Origin: Cellulomonas wangsupingiae
GTDB taxonomy: Bacteria > Actinomycetota > Actinomycetes > Actinomycetales > Cellulomonadaceae
DNA length: 64,000 bases
Direction of reading: 5' to 3'
Assembly: GCF_024508275.1 (NCBI RefSeq)
Contig: NZ_CP101989.1
Coordinates: forward strand, 4,030,001-4,094,000
The notes beneath the pieces were generated by a model. That model saw nothing but the letters and a program-made list of their open reading frames with translations, was not told the origin of the DNA and ran no database searches. This document shows positions 1-8,070 of the stretch, in pieces. A program made the position numbers and the translations under genes. Positions within the stretch are counted from its first letter, which is position 1; each line of letters starts with the position of its first letter.

Positions 1-112
1 TCAGCGGGGCGGGCATGAGCCGGGGCGTCCACAGCGTCCCGGGGATCTCGCCGACGACGAGCTCGCGTGCCAGGACGCCGTCGTCGAGGTGCTGCTCAGA
101 GGTGAATCGCAT
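1..112 (-). CDS. N-terminus of an alpha/beta-hydrolase-like protein (partial)
   Basis: Reading right to left from the ATG at 112, 37 codons are open and run off the left edge. The peptide begins MRFTSEQHLDDGVLARELVV and continues with GEIPGTLWTP. I recognise this opening from actinobacterial alpha/beta hydrolases that have a short beta hairpin before the lid and catalytic core. No catalytic residue lies inside the window, so the assignment rests only on the N-terminal resemblance. It is transcribed away from the DoxX-like gene at 417. Confidence 0.45.
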   Translation of the reverse strand, partial: MRFTSEQHLDDGVLARELVVGEIPGTLWTPRLMPAPL

Positions 113-416
113 GGTCGTGCCTCTCGGGAGCCTGCGGAGGGCGGGGCTCCCGGACGACCTACCGTCCGACCGTGACGCCGGAGGGGAGCACCCCTGTCGA
201 TCCTGCGTCCACGGGTACCACCTCCTCGTCGTCTCGCACGGCCCGACCACGCTAACCCCGCTCGACACGCACCACGACAGCTTTTTGGCGGGAGTGACGT
301 TCCCGGTGGCGTGACGCGGACGGCCGGCGCGGCGCCGAACGGTTACGTTCCTGCGCCCGGCCGCGTCATCACGGTGACGGCCCGACGGGCTGAGGCCGAC
401 CGAGGAGGAGCTGACC
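113..416. other. Intergenic region between divergent genes
   Basis: These 304 bases separate a leftward hydrolase-like gene from the rightward DoxX-like gene, so promoters for both should lie here. I see no convincing ORF, repeat or hairpin. A good ribosome binding site (GAGGAGGAG) ends just before the GTG at 417. Confidence 0.5.
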
Positions 417-803
417 GTGGACACAGCACTGTGGGTCGTCGCCGGCGGGCTGGCGACGGCGTACCTCATCGGCGGACTGACCTTCCTCCTGATGCCCAAG
501 GAGCGGTACCGCGCGCTGGCCGGCGCGAGCGGCCACTGGGTCGACGACTTCAGCGACGGTCAGATGAAGGTCATGGGGACCATCAAGGTCACCGGGGCGC
601 TCGGTCTGGTCCTGCCGGCGCTCGTCGGCGTCGCCCCCGTGCTGGTGCCGCTGGCCGCGACGGGCCTGATGCTCTACATGGCCGGTGCGGGCACCACGCG
701 GTTCCGCCGGAGCGAGTGGACGTTCCTCGTGGGCGACCTGGGCTTCCTGCTCCTGTTCGCCTTCGTGGCGTGGGGGCGGTTCGTGGCGCAGCCGCTCGCG
801 TGA
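417..803 (+). CDS. DoxX-like integral membrane protein
   Basis: This 128-residue protein starts at a GTG preceded by a strong GGAGGAG site. It has four hydrophobic segments, roughly residues 3-24, 56-76, 78-93 and 103-122, and a short polar loop with HWVDDFSDGQMK between the first two. Length, topology and the small residues in the second helix fit DoxX-like proteins, small membrane proteins often tied to redox stress. It is convergent with the sigma factor, with only 3 bases between the stop codons. The exact function is not known. Confidence 0.75.
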   Translation: MDTALWVVAGGLATAYLIGGLTFLLMPKERYRALAGASGHWVDDFSDGQMKVMGTIKVTGALGLVLPALVGVAPVLVPLAATGLMLYMAGAGTTRFRRSEWTFLVGDLGFLLLFAFVAWGRFVAQPLA

Positions 804-806
804 GCC

Positions 807-1688
807 TCAGGTCGCGGGCGGGGGCTCCGGCAGGTCGATCTGCTCCAGTCGCGCGGGATCGAGGATCGAGACCATGTCGACGATCCGTTCGCCCACGACG
901 GTGCACGCCATCAGCGCACGCGGTCGCCCGTTCGCGTCCCAGAGCACGAGCCCCGGCTCACCGTTGACGAGGACGGGGCGCCCCCTGAACACCGTCCCCC
1001 GCTGGGCAGCGGTCGCGACCGCGGTGGCGCCGATCTTCACGAGCACACCGCGCGCGGTGTGGCTGCGCAGCGTCACGTCGGGGTCGAGCACGCGGAGGAG
1101 CCCGTCGAAGTCCCCCGTCCGCGCCGCCGTCACGAAGGCGGCCACCACCGCACGGGCCTGCTGCCTGTCGGTCTGCTGCGGCGTGCCCCGCACCTTGCGG
1201 CGCGCGCGACTGGCGAGCATCTTCGTCGTGTCGGTGGACCTGCCGATGATCTGGCCGATCTGCTCGAACGGCACCGCGAACACGTCGTGGAGCACGAACG
1301 CCAACCGCTCGTCGGGCCGGAGGGTCTCGAGCACGATCAGGAGAGCCAGCCCGACCGAGTCGGCGAGGACCGCGTCGTCCTCGGGTGTCGGAGCGTCGTC
1401 CGCAACGACCTCCAGCCCGGCCAGCCACTCGTCGTGCGGGACTCCCGGGGCTGCTCTCCGCGAGCGCAGCATGTCGAGGCACACACGGCCGACGACGGTG
1501 GTGAGCCATGCCCCCAGGTTGTCGATCGAGCCCGGCTCCTGACGCGCGAGCCGGAGCCACGCCTCCTGGACGGCGTCCTCGGCGTCGGACCGCGACCCGA
1601 GGACGCGGTGCGCCAGCCTCAGGAGGCGTGCACGCTCGCCCTCGAACACCTGCGCCAGGGCGTCCGGCCCGAGGGCTGCTCCGGTCAT
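807..1688 (-). CDS. ECF sigma factor with C-terminal SnoaL-like domain (SigJ type)
   Basis: The 293-residue protein begins at the ATG at 1688. Residues about 10-75 form sigma region 2, with SRSDAEDAVQEAWLRL followed by the core-binding and -10 recognition helix. Residues about 115-170 form region 4, containing FEQIGQIIGRS. From about 185 a SnoaL/NTF2-like domain follows, ending in DLPEPPPAT. ECF factors of this build usually lack a separate anti-sigma gene and are controlled by the C-terminal domain, and none is adjacent here. The open frame continues upstream to 2054, but that part resembles a different protein and I exclude it. Confidence 0.85.
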   Translation of the reverse strand: MTGAALGPDALAQVFEGERARLLRLAHRVLGSRSDAEDAVQEAWLRLARQEPGSIDNLGAWLTTVVGRVCLDMLRSRRAAPGVPHDEWLAGLEVVADDAPTPEDDAVLADSVGLALLIVLETLRPDERLAFVLHDVFAVPFEQIGQIIGRSTDTTKMLASRARRKVRGTPQQTDRQQARAVVAAFVTAARTGDFDGLLRVLDPDVTLRSHTARGVLVKIGATAVATAAQRGTVFRGRPVLVNGEPGLVLWDANGRPRALMACTVVGERIVDMVSILDPARLEQIDLPEPPPAT

Positions 1689-1859
1689 GCTCCAAAGTGT
1701 CAGGTGGCACAGGCGTCCAGCAACCTCACCCCACGGAACCGTCCGTCCGCCCGGGCGGGACGTCGTGGCGGCTCCCGCTGTGACGACCTCAGGCGTACGG
1801 CGCCGTCGGTCCGCCGTACGGAGGAGCAGTCCCCTGCCCGGCCTGCGGCGCCGCCGCCC

Positions 1860-2162
1860 CGTGAGGGATGTGCGGCCGGGCGGGGCCGTGCGGCGTCGAC
1901 GCACACGGCTCAGGACCAGGACGTTGGCGAGGTGGAACGCGCCGAGCAGGAGTGCCACCGCCCCGAGCTTGGAGGCCAGCGCCTCGATGGCCTGCCGGGT
2001 CGACAGGACGGGCGCGCTCACCCGGAGCACGAGGGCGACGAAGCCGAGGTTCACGAGGTGGAAGCCGACGACCAGCAGCCCTCGCCGGCGCCGCGCTGCT
2101 CCTGTGGAAGGTGGACGGGCACGCAGCGTCCGCCGGTGAGCAGCACTGAGCCTTCCCGTCGC
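1860..2162 (-). pseudogene. Remnant of a small two-helix membrane protein
   Basis: Directly after the DUF402 stop codon the same frame reads a basic stretch, then GLLVVGFHLVNLGFVALVLR, a short loop with STRQAIEALASKLGAVALLL, and HLANVLVLSRVRRRR. Two transmembrane helices and a basic end look like real protein. There is no ATG; the only start-like codon in frame is a GTG at 2054 in the middle of the first helix. The frame then runs without a stop into the sigma factor. I read it as a decayed actinobacterial membrane protein that may once have been translated. Confidence 0.35.
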
Positions 2163-2864
2163 CTAGTCCTCGCGGGGCAGGTGCTCCCAGCCGTCCGGCA
2201 CGGGCACGGTCGGCCAGCTCTCGTCAGGCAGCCACGCGTCCCAGTCGGCGTCGAACGGCCAGCCCGCGTCCCGCGCGTGCTGCAGCAACCGGGCGCCGAC
2301 CACGCGGACGTGGCGGGCGTGCAGGTCGGTGACGTAGCCGCGGCCGACCATCCACGCGAGCTCGTCCTCGTCCTTGAAGCCCACCGCCCACGGGCCGCCG
2401 AGCGGGCTGCCTGCGGCGACCACGTCGAGAGCCCAGTCCTGCGTGTCGAAGCCGACCGGGGACCGGCGCCACGGCGACTCGAGGTTGCCGTACCAGCGGT
2501 CCGTCCAGCGCTGACCGTCGTGCCACCGCCACACGGACCACCGGTCACCGCGCCGGTGCACGCGCACGACCGTGTGCCCCTGCCAGACGCGCTCGTCGTA
2601 CGTGCCGTCCCACGCCGCAGGCAGCACGATCCGACCGTTCGGTCCGCCACCCGTCCCGGCACGCACGCGCACCCCGGAGCCGGGGCGGGTCGACACGACC
2701 ACGACGTCGTCGTCGTCGAGCACGACCGTGCCGGCGACCGCGTAGCCGACGGCGACCCCGTGCGGACGGCCCAGGTCCCGCACGCTGCGCAGCACGACGG
2801 GTGCGCCGCGCTCGAACGGCGGCGGCTCGGGCACGGGCGGCAGCGGGACCTCGTCGTGGACCAC
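2163..2864 (-). CDS. DUF402 domain protein
   Basis: A 233-residue soluble protein starting at the GTG at 2864 (MVHDEVPLPP). The second half carries the DUF402 signature: a Trp-rich strand with WYGNLESPWRR, then GFDTQDWALDVV, and the acidic FKDEDELAWMVGRG near residue 180. DUF402 proteins are nucleotide- or nucleoside-diphosphate-related hydrolases in the few studied cases, with conserved acidic residues binding metal. The exact substrate cannot be read here. It is transcribed towards the small remnant at 1860-2162 and the sigma factor. Upstream Arg-rich codons to 3032 are judged non-coding. Confidence 0.75.
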   Translation of the reverse strand: MVHDEVPLPPVPEPPPFERGAPVVLRSVRDLGRPHGVAVGYAVAGTVVLDDDDVVVVSTRPGSGVRVRAGTGGGPNGRIVLPAAWDGTYDERVWQGHTVVRVHRRGDRWSVWRWHDGQRWTDRWYGNLESPWRRSPVGFDTQDWALDVVAAGSPLGGPWAVGFKDEDELAWMVGRGYVTDLHARHVRVVGARLLQHARDAGWPFDADWDAWLPDESWPTVPVPDGWEHLPRED

Positions 2865-3052
2865 CGGCCCACGGTACCGACGGGCTGGACGACCGCCCGC
2901 CCTGAGCACGCCACGCGTCGACCATGGCACCGGTCGACGACGCACGGCCACGGGTCTGTCCGTACAGGTCGGCGGGCGGCTCTGGACGGGCGGCAGCGCA
3001 CGCACGAGACTCGACGGACCGAACCGGTCCACGAGGCAGGAGGGCGGTCGAC

Positions 3053-3481
3053 GTGGAGTACACCGCCTCGATCCGCAGCACGCCCGGCAGCCACGAGGTC
3101 ACCGTCACCGCCGGTGGACAGGGCCGGGCGCTCGACCTCCCCGCGCGCAGCGGCGCGCCGGGTTCGGCCGTCAGCGGCGGCGAGCTGCTCTTCCTGGCCC
3201 TCGCGACGTGCGCCACCAACGACGTCTACCGCGAGGCCGCCGCCCGGTCCCTGCCCGTGGTCGCGGTGGACGTCGAGGTGGCGGGGTGGTTCGACGCCCC
3301 CGGTGCGCGTGCGCGGGACGTGTCGTACCGCGTCTCGGTGATCTCGCCGGCCCCCGAGGAGCAGGTGCGCGAGCTCGTCGCCCACGTCGACGCGATCGCC
3401 GAGGTGCACGGCACGCTGCGTACCGGCACCACGGTGAGCCTCGACGAGGTCCGGGTCAGCAGGCCGCCGGAACCGTCCTGA
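3053..3481 (+). CDS. OsmC-family protein
   Basis: This 142-residue protein starts at a GTG preceded by AGGAGGG. It has the OsmC pattern: an N-terminal beta sheet, a central helix with GGELLFLALATCATNDVYREA containing the conserved Cys, then a two-layer sheet from EVAGWFDAPGA. OsmC/Ohr proteins reduce organic or fatty-acid hydroperoxides with a Cys pair. Here only the Cys in LATCATND is obvious, so the peroxidase role is not certain. It stands alone, divergent from the DUF402 gene. Confidence 0.8.
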   Translation: MEYTASIRSTPGSHEVTVTAGGQGRALDLPARSGAPGSAVSGGELLFLALATCATNDVYREAAARSLPVVAVDVEVAGWFDAPGARARDVSYRVSVISPAPEEQVRELVAHVDAIAEVHGTLRTGTTVSLDEVRVSRPPEPS

Positions 3482-3539
3482 CAAGGTCAGCTCCCCGGAT
3501 TCCCAGAGATCGGCGACGACACGGCCGGCTCGGCGGGCT

Positions 3540-3668
3540 GCCCGACGCCCGTTCCCCGGGGACCCCTGGGCGCTGCCGACCAAGGACGACGCAGCGGACT
3601 ACGTGCAGTCCTCCGCGGAGCACCTGGTCGCGCCGCCGGATCACCACCCCACCACGCGATCCGGTCAG
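3540..3668 (+). pseudogene. Remnant of a flavin-dependent monooxygenase
   Basis: One frame reads LGGLPDAR and, after a one-base shift near 3550, the next reads FPGDPWALPTKDDAADYVQ followed by SSAEHLVAPP. This combination is typical of the region after the FAD-binding motif in class B-type flavoprotein monooxygenases, where dPwalPtKdEmadYl is well conserved. The rest of a normal 350-500 residue protein is missing on both sides. It lies between the OsmC and DUF1801 genes. Confidence 0.45.
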
Positions 3669-3745
3669 CAATCGAGAAGTGCCCGCACCCGGCCGTCCCT
3701 ACGGTGGACGCACCACGAACCGGACGAGGACGGGAGCGGGACGAC

Positions 3746-4195
3746 ATGACCACCACCAACGGCACGGCCGAGGGCTTCACCGAGCAGGAGCGCGCCGCCA
3801 TCAAGGAGCGGGCGGCGGAGCTGAGGAAGGAGAAGACCCGCGGGCGCGGCAACAAGAAGGCCGCCGACGAGCTCGACGTCCTCGCCAAGATCCAGGACAT
3901 GAGCGACGCGGACCGCCCCGTCGCCGAGCGCATCCACGCGATCGTCACGACGACGGCCCCCGACCTGGCGCCGAAGCTCTGGTACGGGCAGCCGGCCTAC
4001 GCGCGCAACGGCAAGGTCGTGTGCTTCTTCCGCAGCGGCGACGTCGACAAGGAGCGCTACTCGACGTTCGGGTTCACCACCGAGGCGGACCTCGACGACG
4101 ACGCCGGTGCCTGGCCGACGTCGTTCGCGGTCAGCAGGCTCACGCCCGAGGCCGAGGCCACGCTCACGGCGCTGGTGGCGCGGGTCGCCGTCTGA
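3746..4195 (+). CDS. DUF1801 (YdhG-like) protein
   Basis: A 149-residue protein from the ATG at 3746; an upstream GTG at 3704 is less likely. A charged N-terminal helix with ERAAELRKEKTRGRGNKKA is followed by the DUF1801 fold: IHAIVTTTAPDLAPKLWYGQPAYARNGKVVCFF, then FGFTTEADL. This family includes the Bacillus frataxin-like iron chaperone, and the WYGxPAY motif is diagnostic. The Lys-rich N-terminus is common in the actinobacterial members. No operon partner is evident. Confidence 0.8.
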   Translation: MTTTNGTAEGFTEQERAAIKERAAELRKEKTRGRGNKKAADELDVLAKIQDMSDADRPVAERIHAIVTTTAPDLAPKLWYGQPAYARNGKVVCFFRSGDVDKERYSTFGFTTEADLDDDAGAWPTSFAVSRLTPEAEATLTALVARVAV

Positions 4196-4251
4196 CCGGG
4201 CCCGCCTGACCCAGCGTCGCGTCATTGACCGGCGACACCTCCTCCTGCACA

Positions 4252-5355
4252 GTGAATCGGGTGAACCGGGCGCTCGCCGTTCTCACCGTGGTCGCCTACC
4301 TGACGCTGCCGCTCGGGTCCGCGAGCTCCGCGGAGCTCGCGCCCACGCTGCTGGTCGGGCTCGCGTACTCCGCGCTCGCGATCGTGGGATTCCGCTTCGC
4401 CGAAGGGCGTCCTGCCGGGTGGGCGGCCGGGTACGTCGGCGTGCAGCTGGTGCTCGGCTTCGCGGTCTTCTCCCTGTCCGGTGCCGCGGTGGGCGCCGTG
4501 CTGCTCCTGGTGGTCCTGGTGGCGCAGTCGGTCCTGCTGCTGCCGCTGCCGGCGGCGATCGGCGTGGCCGTCGTCGTCCCGCTCGTCCACCTCGGCATGC
4601 AGTGGCCGCGCGTGCTCGGCGAGGCGCTGAGCACCCTGGCGGTCAGCACGTTCACGGTGGTCGTGACCGAGCTGCTGGTGCGGGAGCAGCGGGCCAGGGC
4701 CGAGCTGGCGGCCGCGCACGAGCGGTTGCGCGGGTACGCCGCGCAGGCCGAGCAGCTGGCCACCACCCAGGAACGCAACCGCCTGGCGCGCGACATCCAC
4801 GACGGTGTCGGCCACCACCTGACGGTCGTGCGCATGCTGCTCGAAGCGGCGCGCGCCGTCATCCCCACCGCGGACCCCGACCGCCTCGACGCCATGCTGG
4901 CGCAGGCGCAGGACCAGTCGGGGCGTGCCCTCGCCGAGGTCCGGCGGTCGGTGGCGGCGCTGCGCGAGCACCGTCCCGTCCTCGCGGACGCCTTGCGGAC
5001 GCTCGCCGCCGAGGCGACGGAGGCCGGCGTCCTGACCGAGCTGGACGTCCGGGGCACGGCCCGTCCGCTGCGCGCCGACGTGGACGAGTCCCTCTTCCGC
5101 GCGGCCCAGGAGGGTCTGACGAACGTCAGGAAGCACGCGGCCGCCACGCGCACCGCGGTCGTGCTCGACTTCCGCGACGACGACCACGTCCGGCTCGAGG
5201 TGCGCGACGACGGACGCGGCCTCGCGCAGGAGCCGGCGGACGGTTTCGGGCTCGCGGGGCTCCGCGAGCGCATGGCGGGCGTCGGGGGGCGCCTGTCCCT
5301 GGGCTCGACCCCGACCGAGGGCGTCACGACCCTCGTCGTCGAGGTGCCCGGGTGA
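4252..5355 (+). CDS. Sensor histidine kinase (NarL/LuxR-partner type)
   Basis: About 367 residues from the GTG at 4252; a GTG at 4261 or TTG at 4225 is also possible. Residues 1-130 carry about five hydrophobic helices. The dimerisation and phosphoacceptor motif is ERNRLARDIHDGVGHHL, with His at about residue 183. The ATPase domain has an N box (AAQEGLTNVRKHA) and a G1 box (VRDDGRGL) followed by GFGLAGLRERM. This is the HisKA_3/HATPase architecture. It overlaps the response regulator by 4 bases, so the two are co-translated. Confidence 0.9.
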   Translation: MNRVNRALAVLTVVAYLTLPLGSASSAELAPTLLVGLAYSALAIVGFRFAEGRPAGWAAGYVGVQLVLGFAVFSLSGAAVGAVLLLVVLVAQSVLLLPLPAAIGVAVVVPLVHLGMQWPRVLGEALSTLAVSTFTVVVTELLVREQRARAELAAAHERLRGYAAQAEQLATTQERNRLARDIHDGVGHHLTVVRMLLEAARAVIPTADPDRLDAMLAQAQDQSGRALAEVRRSVAALREHRPVLADALRTLAAEATEAGVLTELDVRGTARPLRADVDESLFRAAQEGLTNVRKHAAATRTAVVLDFRDDDHVRLEVRDDGRGLAQEPADGFGLAGLRERMAGVGGRLSLGSTPTEGVTTLVVEVPG

Positions 5356-5990
5356 CGATCCGCGTGGTGCTGGCCGACGACCAGGCCCTCTTCCGCGAGG
5401 CGCTCACGACCCTGCTGGAGGTGCAGCCGGGGATCCGGGTCGTCGGTGAGGCGGCGAACGGCGAGGAGGCCGTCCGCGCGAGCGCCGCGGCGCGACCCGA
5501 CGTGGTCCTCATGGACCTGCGGATGCCGGTGCTCGACGGCATCGCCGCCACGGCCCGGCTGCGTACCGAGCAGCCCGACGTGCGGGTGATCGCGCTGACG
5601 ACGTTCGACGACGACGAGGACGTCCTCGCCGCGTTGCGGGCCGGTGCGGTCGGCTACCTCCTCAAGGACGTGAGCGCGGCACGCCTCGTCGAGGCGCTCG
5701 TCGCAGCCGCTCGCGGGGAGACCGTGCTGCAGCCGTCCGTGGTGGCGCAGGTCGTCGCGCGGGTGGTGCGGATCCCCGCGGACGCGGAGCCGTCGACGCA
5801 CCCGCTCTCCGAGCGGGAGGTCGCGCTGGTGCGGCTGCTGGCCGACGGGCGCAGCAACCGCGAGATCGCCGGCGCCCTGTACCTCGCCGAGGGGACCGTG
5901 AAGAACCTCGTCAGCAGCGTGCTGTCCAAGCTCGAGGTGCGCGACCGCACGCAGGCGGCCCTGCGGGCCCGGGACCTCGGCATCCTCTGA
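5352..5990 (+). CDS. LuxR-family response regulator
   Basis: 212 residues from a GTG that overlaps the kinase stop. The receiver domain has the acidic pair in LADDQALF, the phosphoacceptor Asp at about residue 55 in VVLMDLRMPVLDG, the Thr in ALTTFDDD and the Lys in YLLKDVS. The C-terminal LuxR helix-turn-helix reads LSEREVALVRLLADGRSNREI. It is the DNA-binding partner of the kinase just upstream. Target genes are unknown; the membrane protein and PfpI-like pair at 6115 lie just downstream, after a hairpin. Confidence 0.92.
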   Translation: MTIRVVLADDQALFREALTTLLEVQPGIRVVGEAANGEEAVRASAAARPDVVLMDLRMPVLDGIAATARLRTEQPDVRVIALTTFDDDEDVLAALRAGAVGYLLKDVSAARLVEALVAAARGETVLQPSVVAQVVARVVRIPADAEPSTHPLSEREVALVRLLADGRSNREIAGALYLAEGTVKNLVSSVLSKLEVRDRTQAALRARDLGIL

Positions 5991-6005
5991 CCGTCGCCGG
6001 TCGCC

Positions 6006-6030
6006 CGGGTCACTCCCGGAGGGTGACCCG
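6006..6030 (+). terminator. Hairpin after the two-component operon
   Basis: CGGGTCAC and GTGACCCG form a perfect 8-bp stem around a 9-base loop, 16 bases after the response regulator stop. No U tract follows, which is usual in high-GC actinobacteria. Confidence 0.5.
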
Positions 6031-6114
6031 CGGCATGACGATCGGCACCTGACGCGGCCGTGCGGTCGGCCGAGGCTGTCGTGTGTCCGCACGTCGGATC
6101 CACGAGGAGTCGAG

Positions 6115-6510
6115 ATGAACCACGAAGAGCACGGCATCGCCCGCCACCCGGCGCGGCGGTTCACGCGGCACGCGGTGGAGATGGTGGCCGCGATGGTGGC
6201 GGGCATGGTCCTGCTGGAGCCCGTCTGGTCGTTCGCCTGGCCGGGCCTGCGCGAGAGCACCACCGCGCAGACGCTGGTGATGGCGACGAACATGTCGATC
6301 GGCATGGCGGTGTGGATGCGGGTCCGGGGGCACGGGGCGGCCTCCGTCGCCGAGATGGCCGCCGCGATGTACCTGCCGTTCCTGCTGCTGCTGCCGTTCA
6401 GCCTGGCCGGGGCCGTGACCGCCATGCAGCTGATGACGGCCGGGCACGTGCTGATGCTGGCCGCGATGCTCGCCGTGATGCTGCGGCGCCGTCACGAGTA
6501 CGGGTGGTGA
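6115..6510 (+). CDS. Small integral membrane protein
   Basis: 131 residues with four hydrophobic segments rich in Met and Ala (VEMVAAMVAGMVLLEPVW, TLVMATNMSIGMAVWMRV, AAAMYLPFLLLLPFSLAG, LMTAGHVLMLAAMLAVML) and short polar ends, including an N-terminal HEEHGIARHP. Such proteins are often annotated loosely as flagellar biosynthesis proteins, which the sequence does not support. The stop codon overlaps the GTG of the PfpI-like gene, suggesting a coupled pair. Function is unknown. Confidence 0.7.
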   Translation: MNHEEHGIARHPARRFTRHAVEMVAAMVAGMVLLEPVWSFAWPGLRESTTAQTLVMATNMSIGMAVWMRVRGHGAASVAEMAAAMYLPFLLLLPFSLAGAVTAMQLMTAGHVLMLAAMLAVMLRRRHEYGW

Positions 6511-7823
6511 GCCCGGTGCGCGCGTTCCTCAAGGTCGTCCTGCTCGTGCTCGCCGCTCTGGCGCTCCCGGCGGCGCTGGGCGCCCCGACGGCCGTCCACG
6601 CCGTCACCGGCCTCAACGCCCCTCGGACCGACGCCGTGTCCCCGACCCCGGCGCCGGTCGCGTACGACCCGACCAGACCGACCGTGGCCGTCGTGGTCGG
6701 GGACGCGGGCGCCGTGGCGTCCGACGTCCTGGCCCCGTACGAGATCCTCGCCGGCACGGGTGCGTTCAACGTCTACACCGTGGCGCCCGCGAGCCACCCG
6801 GTGCCCCTCACCGGCGGGCTCGACCTCGTCCCGGACCTCACGTTCGCCGGGCTCGAGAAGCTCCTGGGTGGTCCGGCCGACCTCGTGGTCGTGCCCGCGA
6901 TGCCCGACGTCGGCCGCCCTACGACGAAGCCCGTCACGGCATGGCTCACCACCCAGGCAGACGGGGGCTCGGTCATCCTCAGCGTCTGCAACGGAGCCGC
7001 CGTGGTCGCCTCGGCCGGACTGCTCGACGGCCACCGCGCCACGGCCCACTGGCTGCGCCTCGACGAGTGGGCCGGCACCTACCCCGGCGTCGACTGGGTC
7101 GCCGGGACCCGGTACGTGGACGACGGTGCGGTCATCAGCACGGCCGGCGTCCTGTCGGGGATCGACGGCACCCTGCACGCCGTGCAGCGGCTGGTCGGGG
7201 AGGCCGCCGCGGTGCGCGCCGCACGGGCGATCGGCTGGCCGTACGAGGCGTCGAGCGGCCCGCCGCGGATGGCGCGGACGCGGCTCGCACCGTCCGACGC
7301 GGTCGTGGCCCTCCACAGCGCCTTCGGCTGGGACCGACCGCGGATCGGCGTCCAGCTCACCGACGGGGTGGGCGAGGTCGAGCTCGCCTCGGTGTTCGAC
7401 ACGTACGCGCAGTCGCTGGCCGCGGACACGGTCGCCGTGGGCGACGGGCCGGTGACGTCGCGCCACGGGCTGACGTTCGTGCCGCGCACCGCGTCGGTCG
7501 CCGGGCTCGACCGGCTCGTGCTCCCGGGGACGACCGACCACCCCACCGTCCCGGGGATCGACGCCGTGCACCCCCACGAGCGGCCGGGCTTCGCGTACGA
7601 CGCCGTGCTGCAGGACCTGGCACGGACGACCGACGTGGCCACCGCACGGTGGACGGCGAAGGTCCTCGAGTACCCCGTCGACGGCCTGCCGCTCGCCGGG
7701 CCGTCCTGGCCGTGGGCGCTGACGCTGCGACCGCTCGCGCTCGGCGTGCTCGGCGTGCTGGTCGCGCTCGGTGCGCGGGGACTGGTGCGTCGCAGGACGC
7801 GTACCCCGCGCGGCGGACCGTGA
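6507..7823 (+). CDS. Secreted or membrane-anchored DJ-1/PfpI-family protein
   Basis: 438 residues from a GTG overlapping the previous stop. An N-terminal signal or anchor helix (about 6-30) precedes a glutamine-amidotransferase-like domain. That domain has the nucleophile elbow VILSVCNGAAVVASAGLLDG (Cys) and a downstream region with ATAHW, as in GATase1/DJ-1 regulators of the FtrA/GlxA type. There is no C-terminal AraC helix-turn-helix. The protein ends instead with a second transmembrane helix (LTLRPLALGVLGVLVALGA) and a basic tail. A membrane-held, extracytoplasmic DJ-1-like domain is unusual. Its role with the upstream membrane protein is unknown. Confidence 0.75.
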   Translation: MSPVRAFLKVVLLVLAALALPAALGAPTAVHAVTGLNAPRTDAVSPTPAPVAYDPTRPTVAVVVGDAGAVASDVLAPYEILAGTGAFNVYTVAPASHPVPLTGGLDLVPDLTFAGLEKLLGGPADLVVVPAMPDVGRPTTKPVTAWLTTQADGGSVILSVCNGAAVVASAGLLDGHRATAHWLRLDEWAGTYPGVDWVAGTRYVDDGAVISTAGVLSGIDGTLHAVQRLVGEAAAVRAARAIGWPYEASSGPPRMARTRLAPSDAVVALHSAFGWDRPRIGVQLTDGVGEVELASVFDTYAQSLAADTVAVGDGPVTSRHGLTFVPRTASVAGLDRLVLPGTTDHPTVPGIDAVHPHERPGFAYDAVLQDLARTTDVATARWTAKVLEYPVDGLPLAGPSWPWALTLRPLALGVLGVLVALGARGLVRRRTRTPRGGP

Positions 7824-7967
7824 GGTGGGGCGGGACCTCGTCCGCCCGGCTGCTACCTGGGCGATCGCGGCCGCCTGCCACCAGCACGTTCGCGAGCACC
7901 CCGGGGTCGTCCACGCCACGTGTCCGGCCTGATTCTCAAAGCACCTTGAATCCCGACGCGCACCATG

Positions 7968-7989
7968 GGTAGTGCAAAGTTCCACTACC
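7968..7989. promoter_or_regulatory. 7-bp inverted repeat upstream of the lectin gene
   Basis: GGTAGTG and CACTACC are separated by 8 bases, about 80 bases before the lectin ATG. It could be an operator or leader hairpin; no regulator is adjacent. Confidence 0.35.
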
Positions 7990-8001
7990 TCCAGAGATCG
8001 A

Positions 8002-8037
8002 CGTCACCGCCGACGTCGTCAGGCATCGGCGGTGACG
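8002..8037. promoter_or_regulatory. 12-bp perfect inverted repeat in the lectin leader
   Basis: CGTCACCGCCGA and TCGGCGGTGACG form a perfect 12-bp stem around a 12-base loop, ending 33 bases before the lectin start. As RNA it would be a very stable leader hairpin; as DNA it could be an operator. Confidence 0.45.
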
Positions 8038-8070
8038 GTCCGACCTCAGCTCGCGAGAAGGAGCCCGACG

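Noticed and set aside
807..2054. Sigma factor with a 122-residue N-terminal membrane extension
   Set aside because: The frame is open, but the extension ends in an Arg-rich stretch and resembles a different family; the sigma domain starts normally at the ATG at 1688.
2051..3583. A 510-codon minus frame over the DUF402 and OsmC genes
   Set aside because: Arg/Ser/Pro-rich translation without family motifs, overlapping two recognisable genes in other frames.
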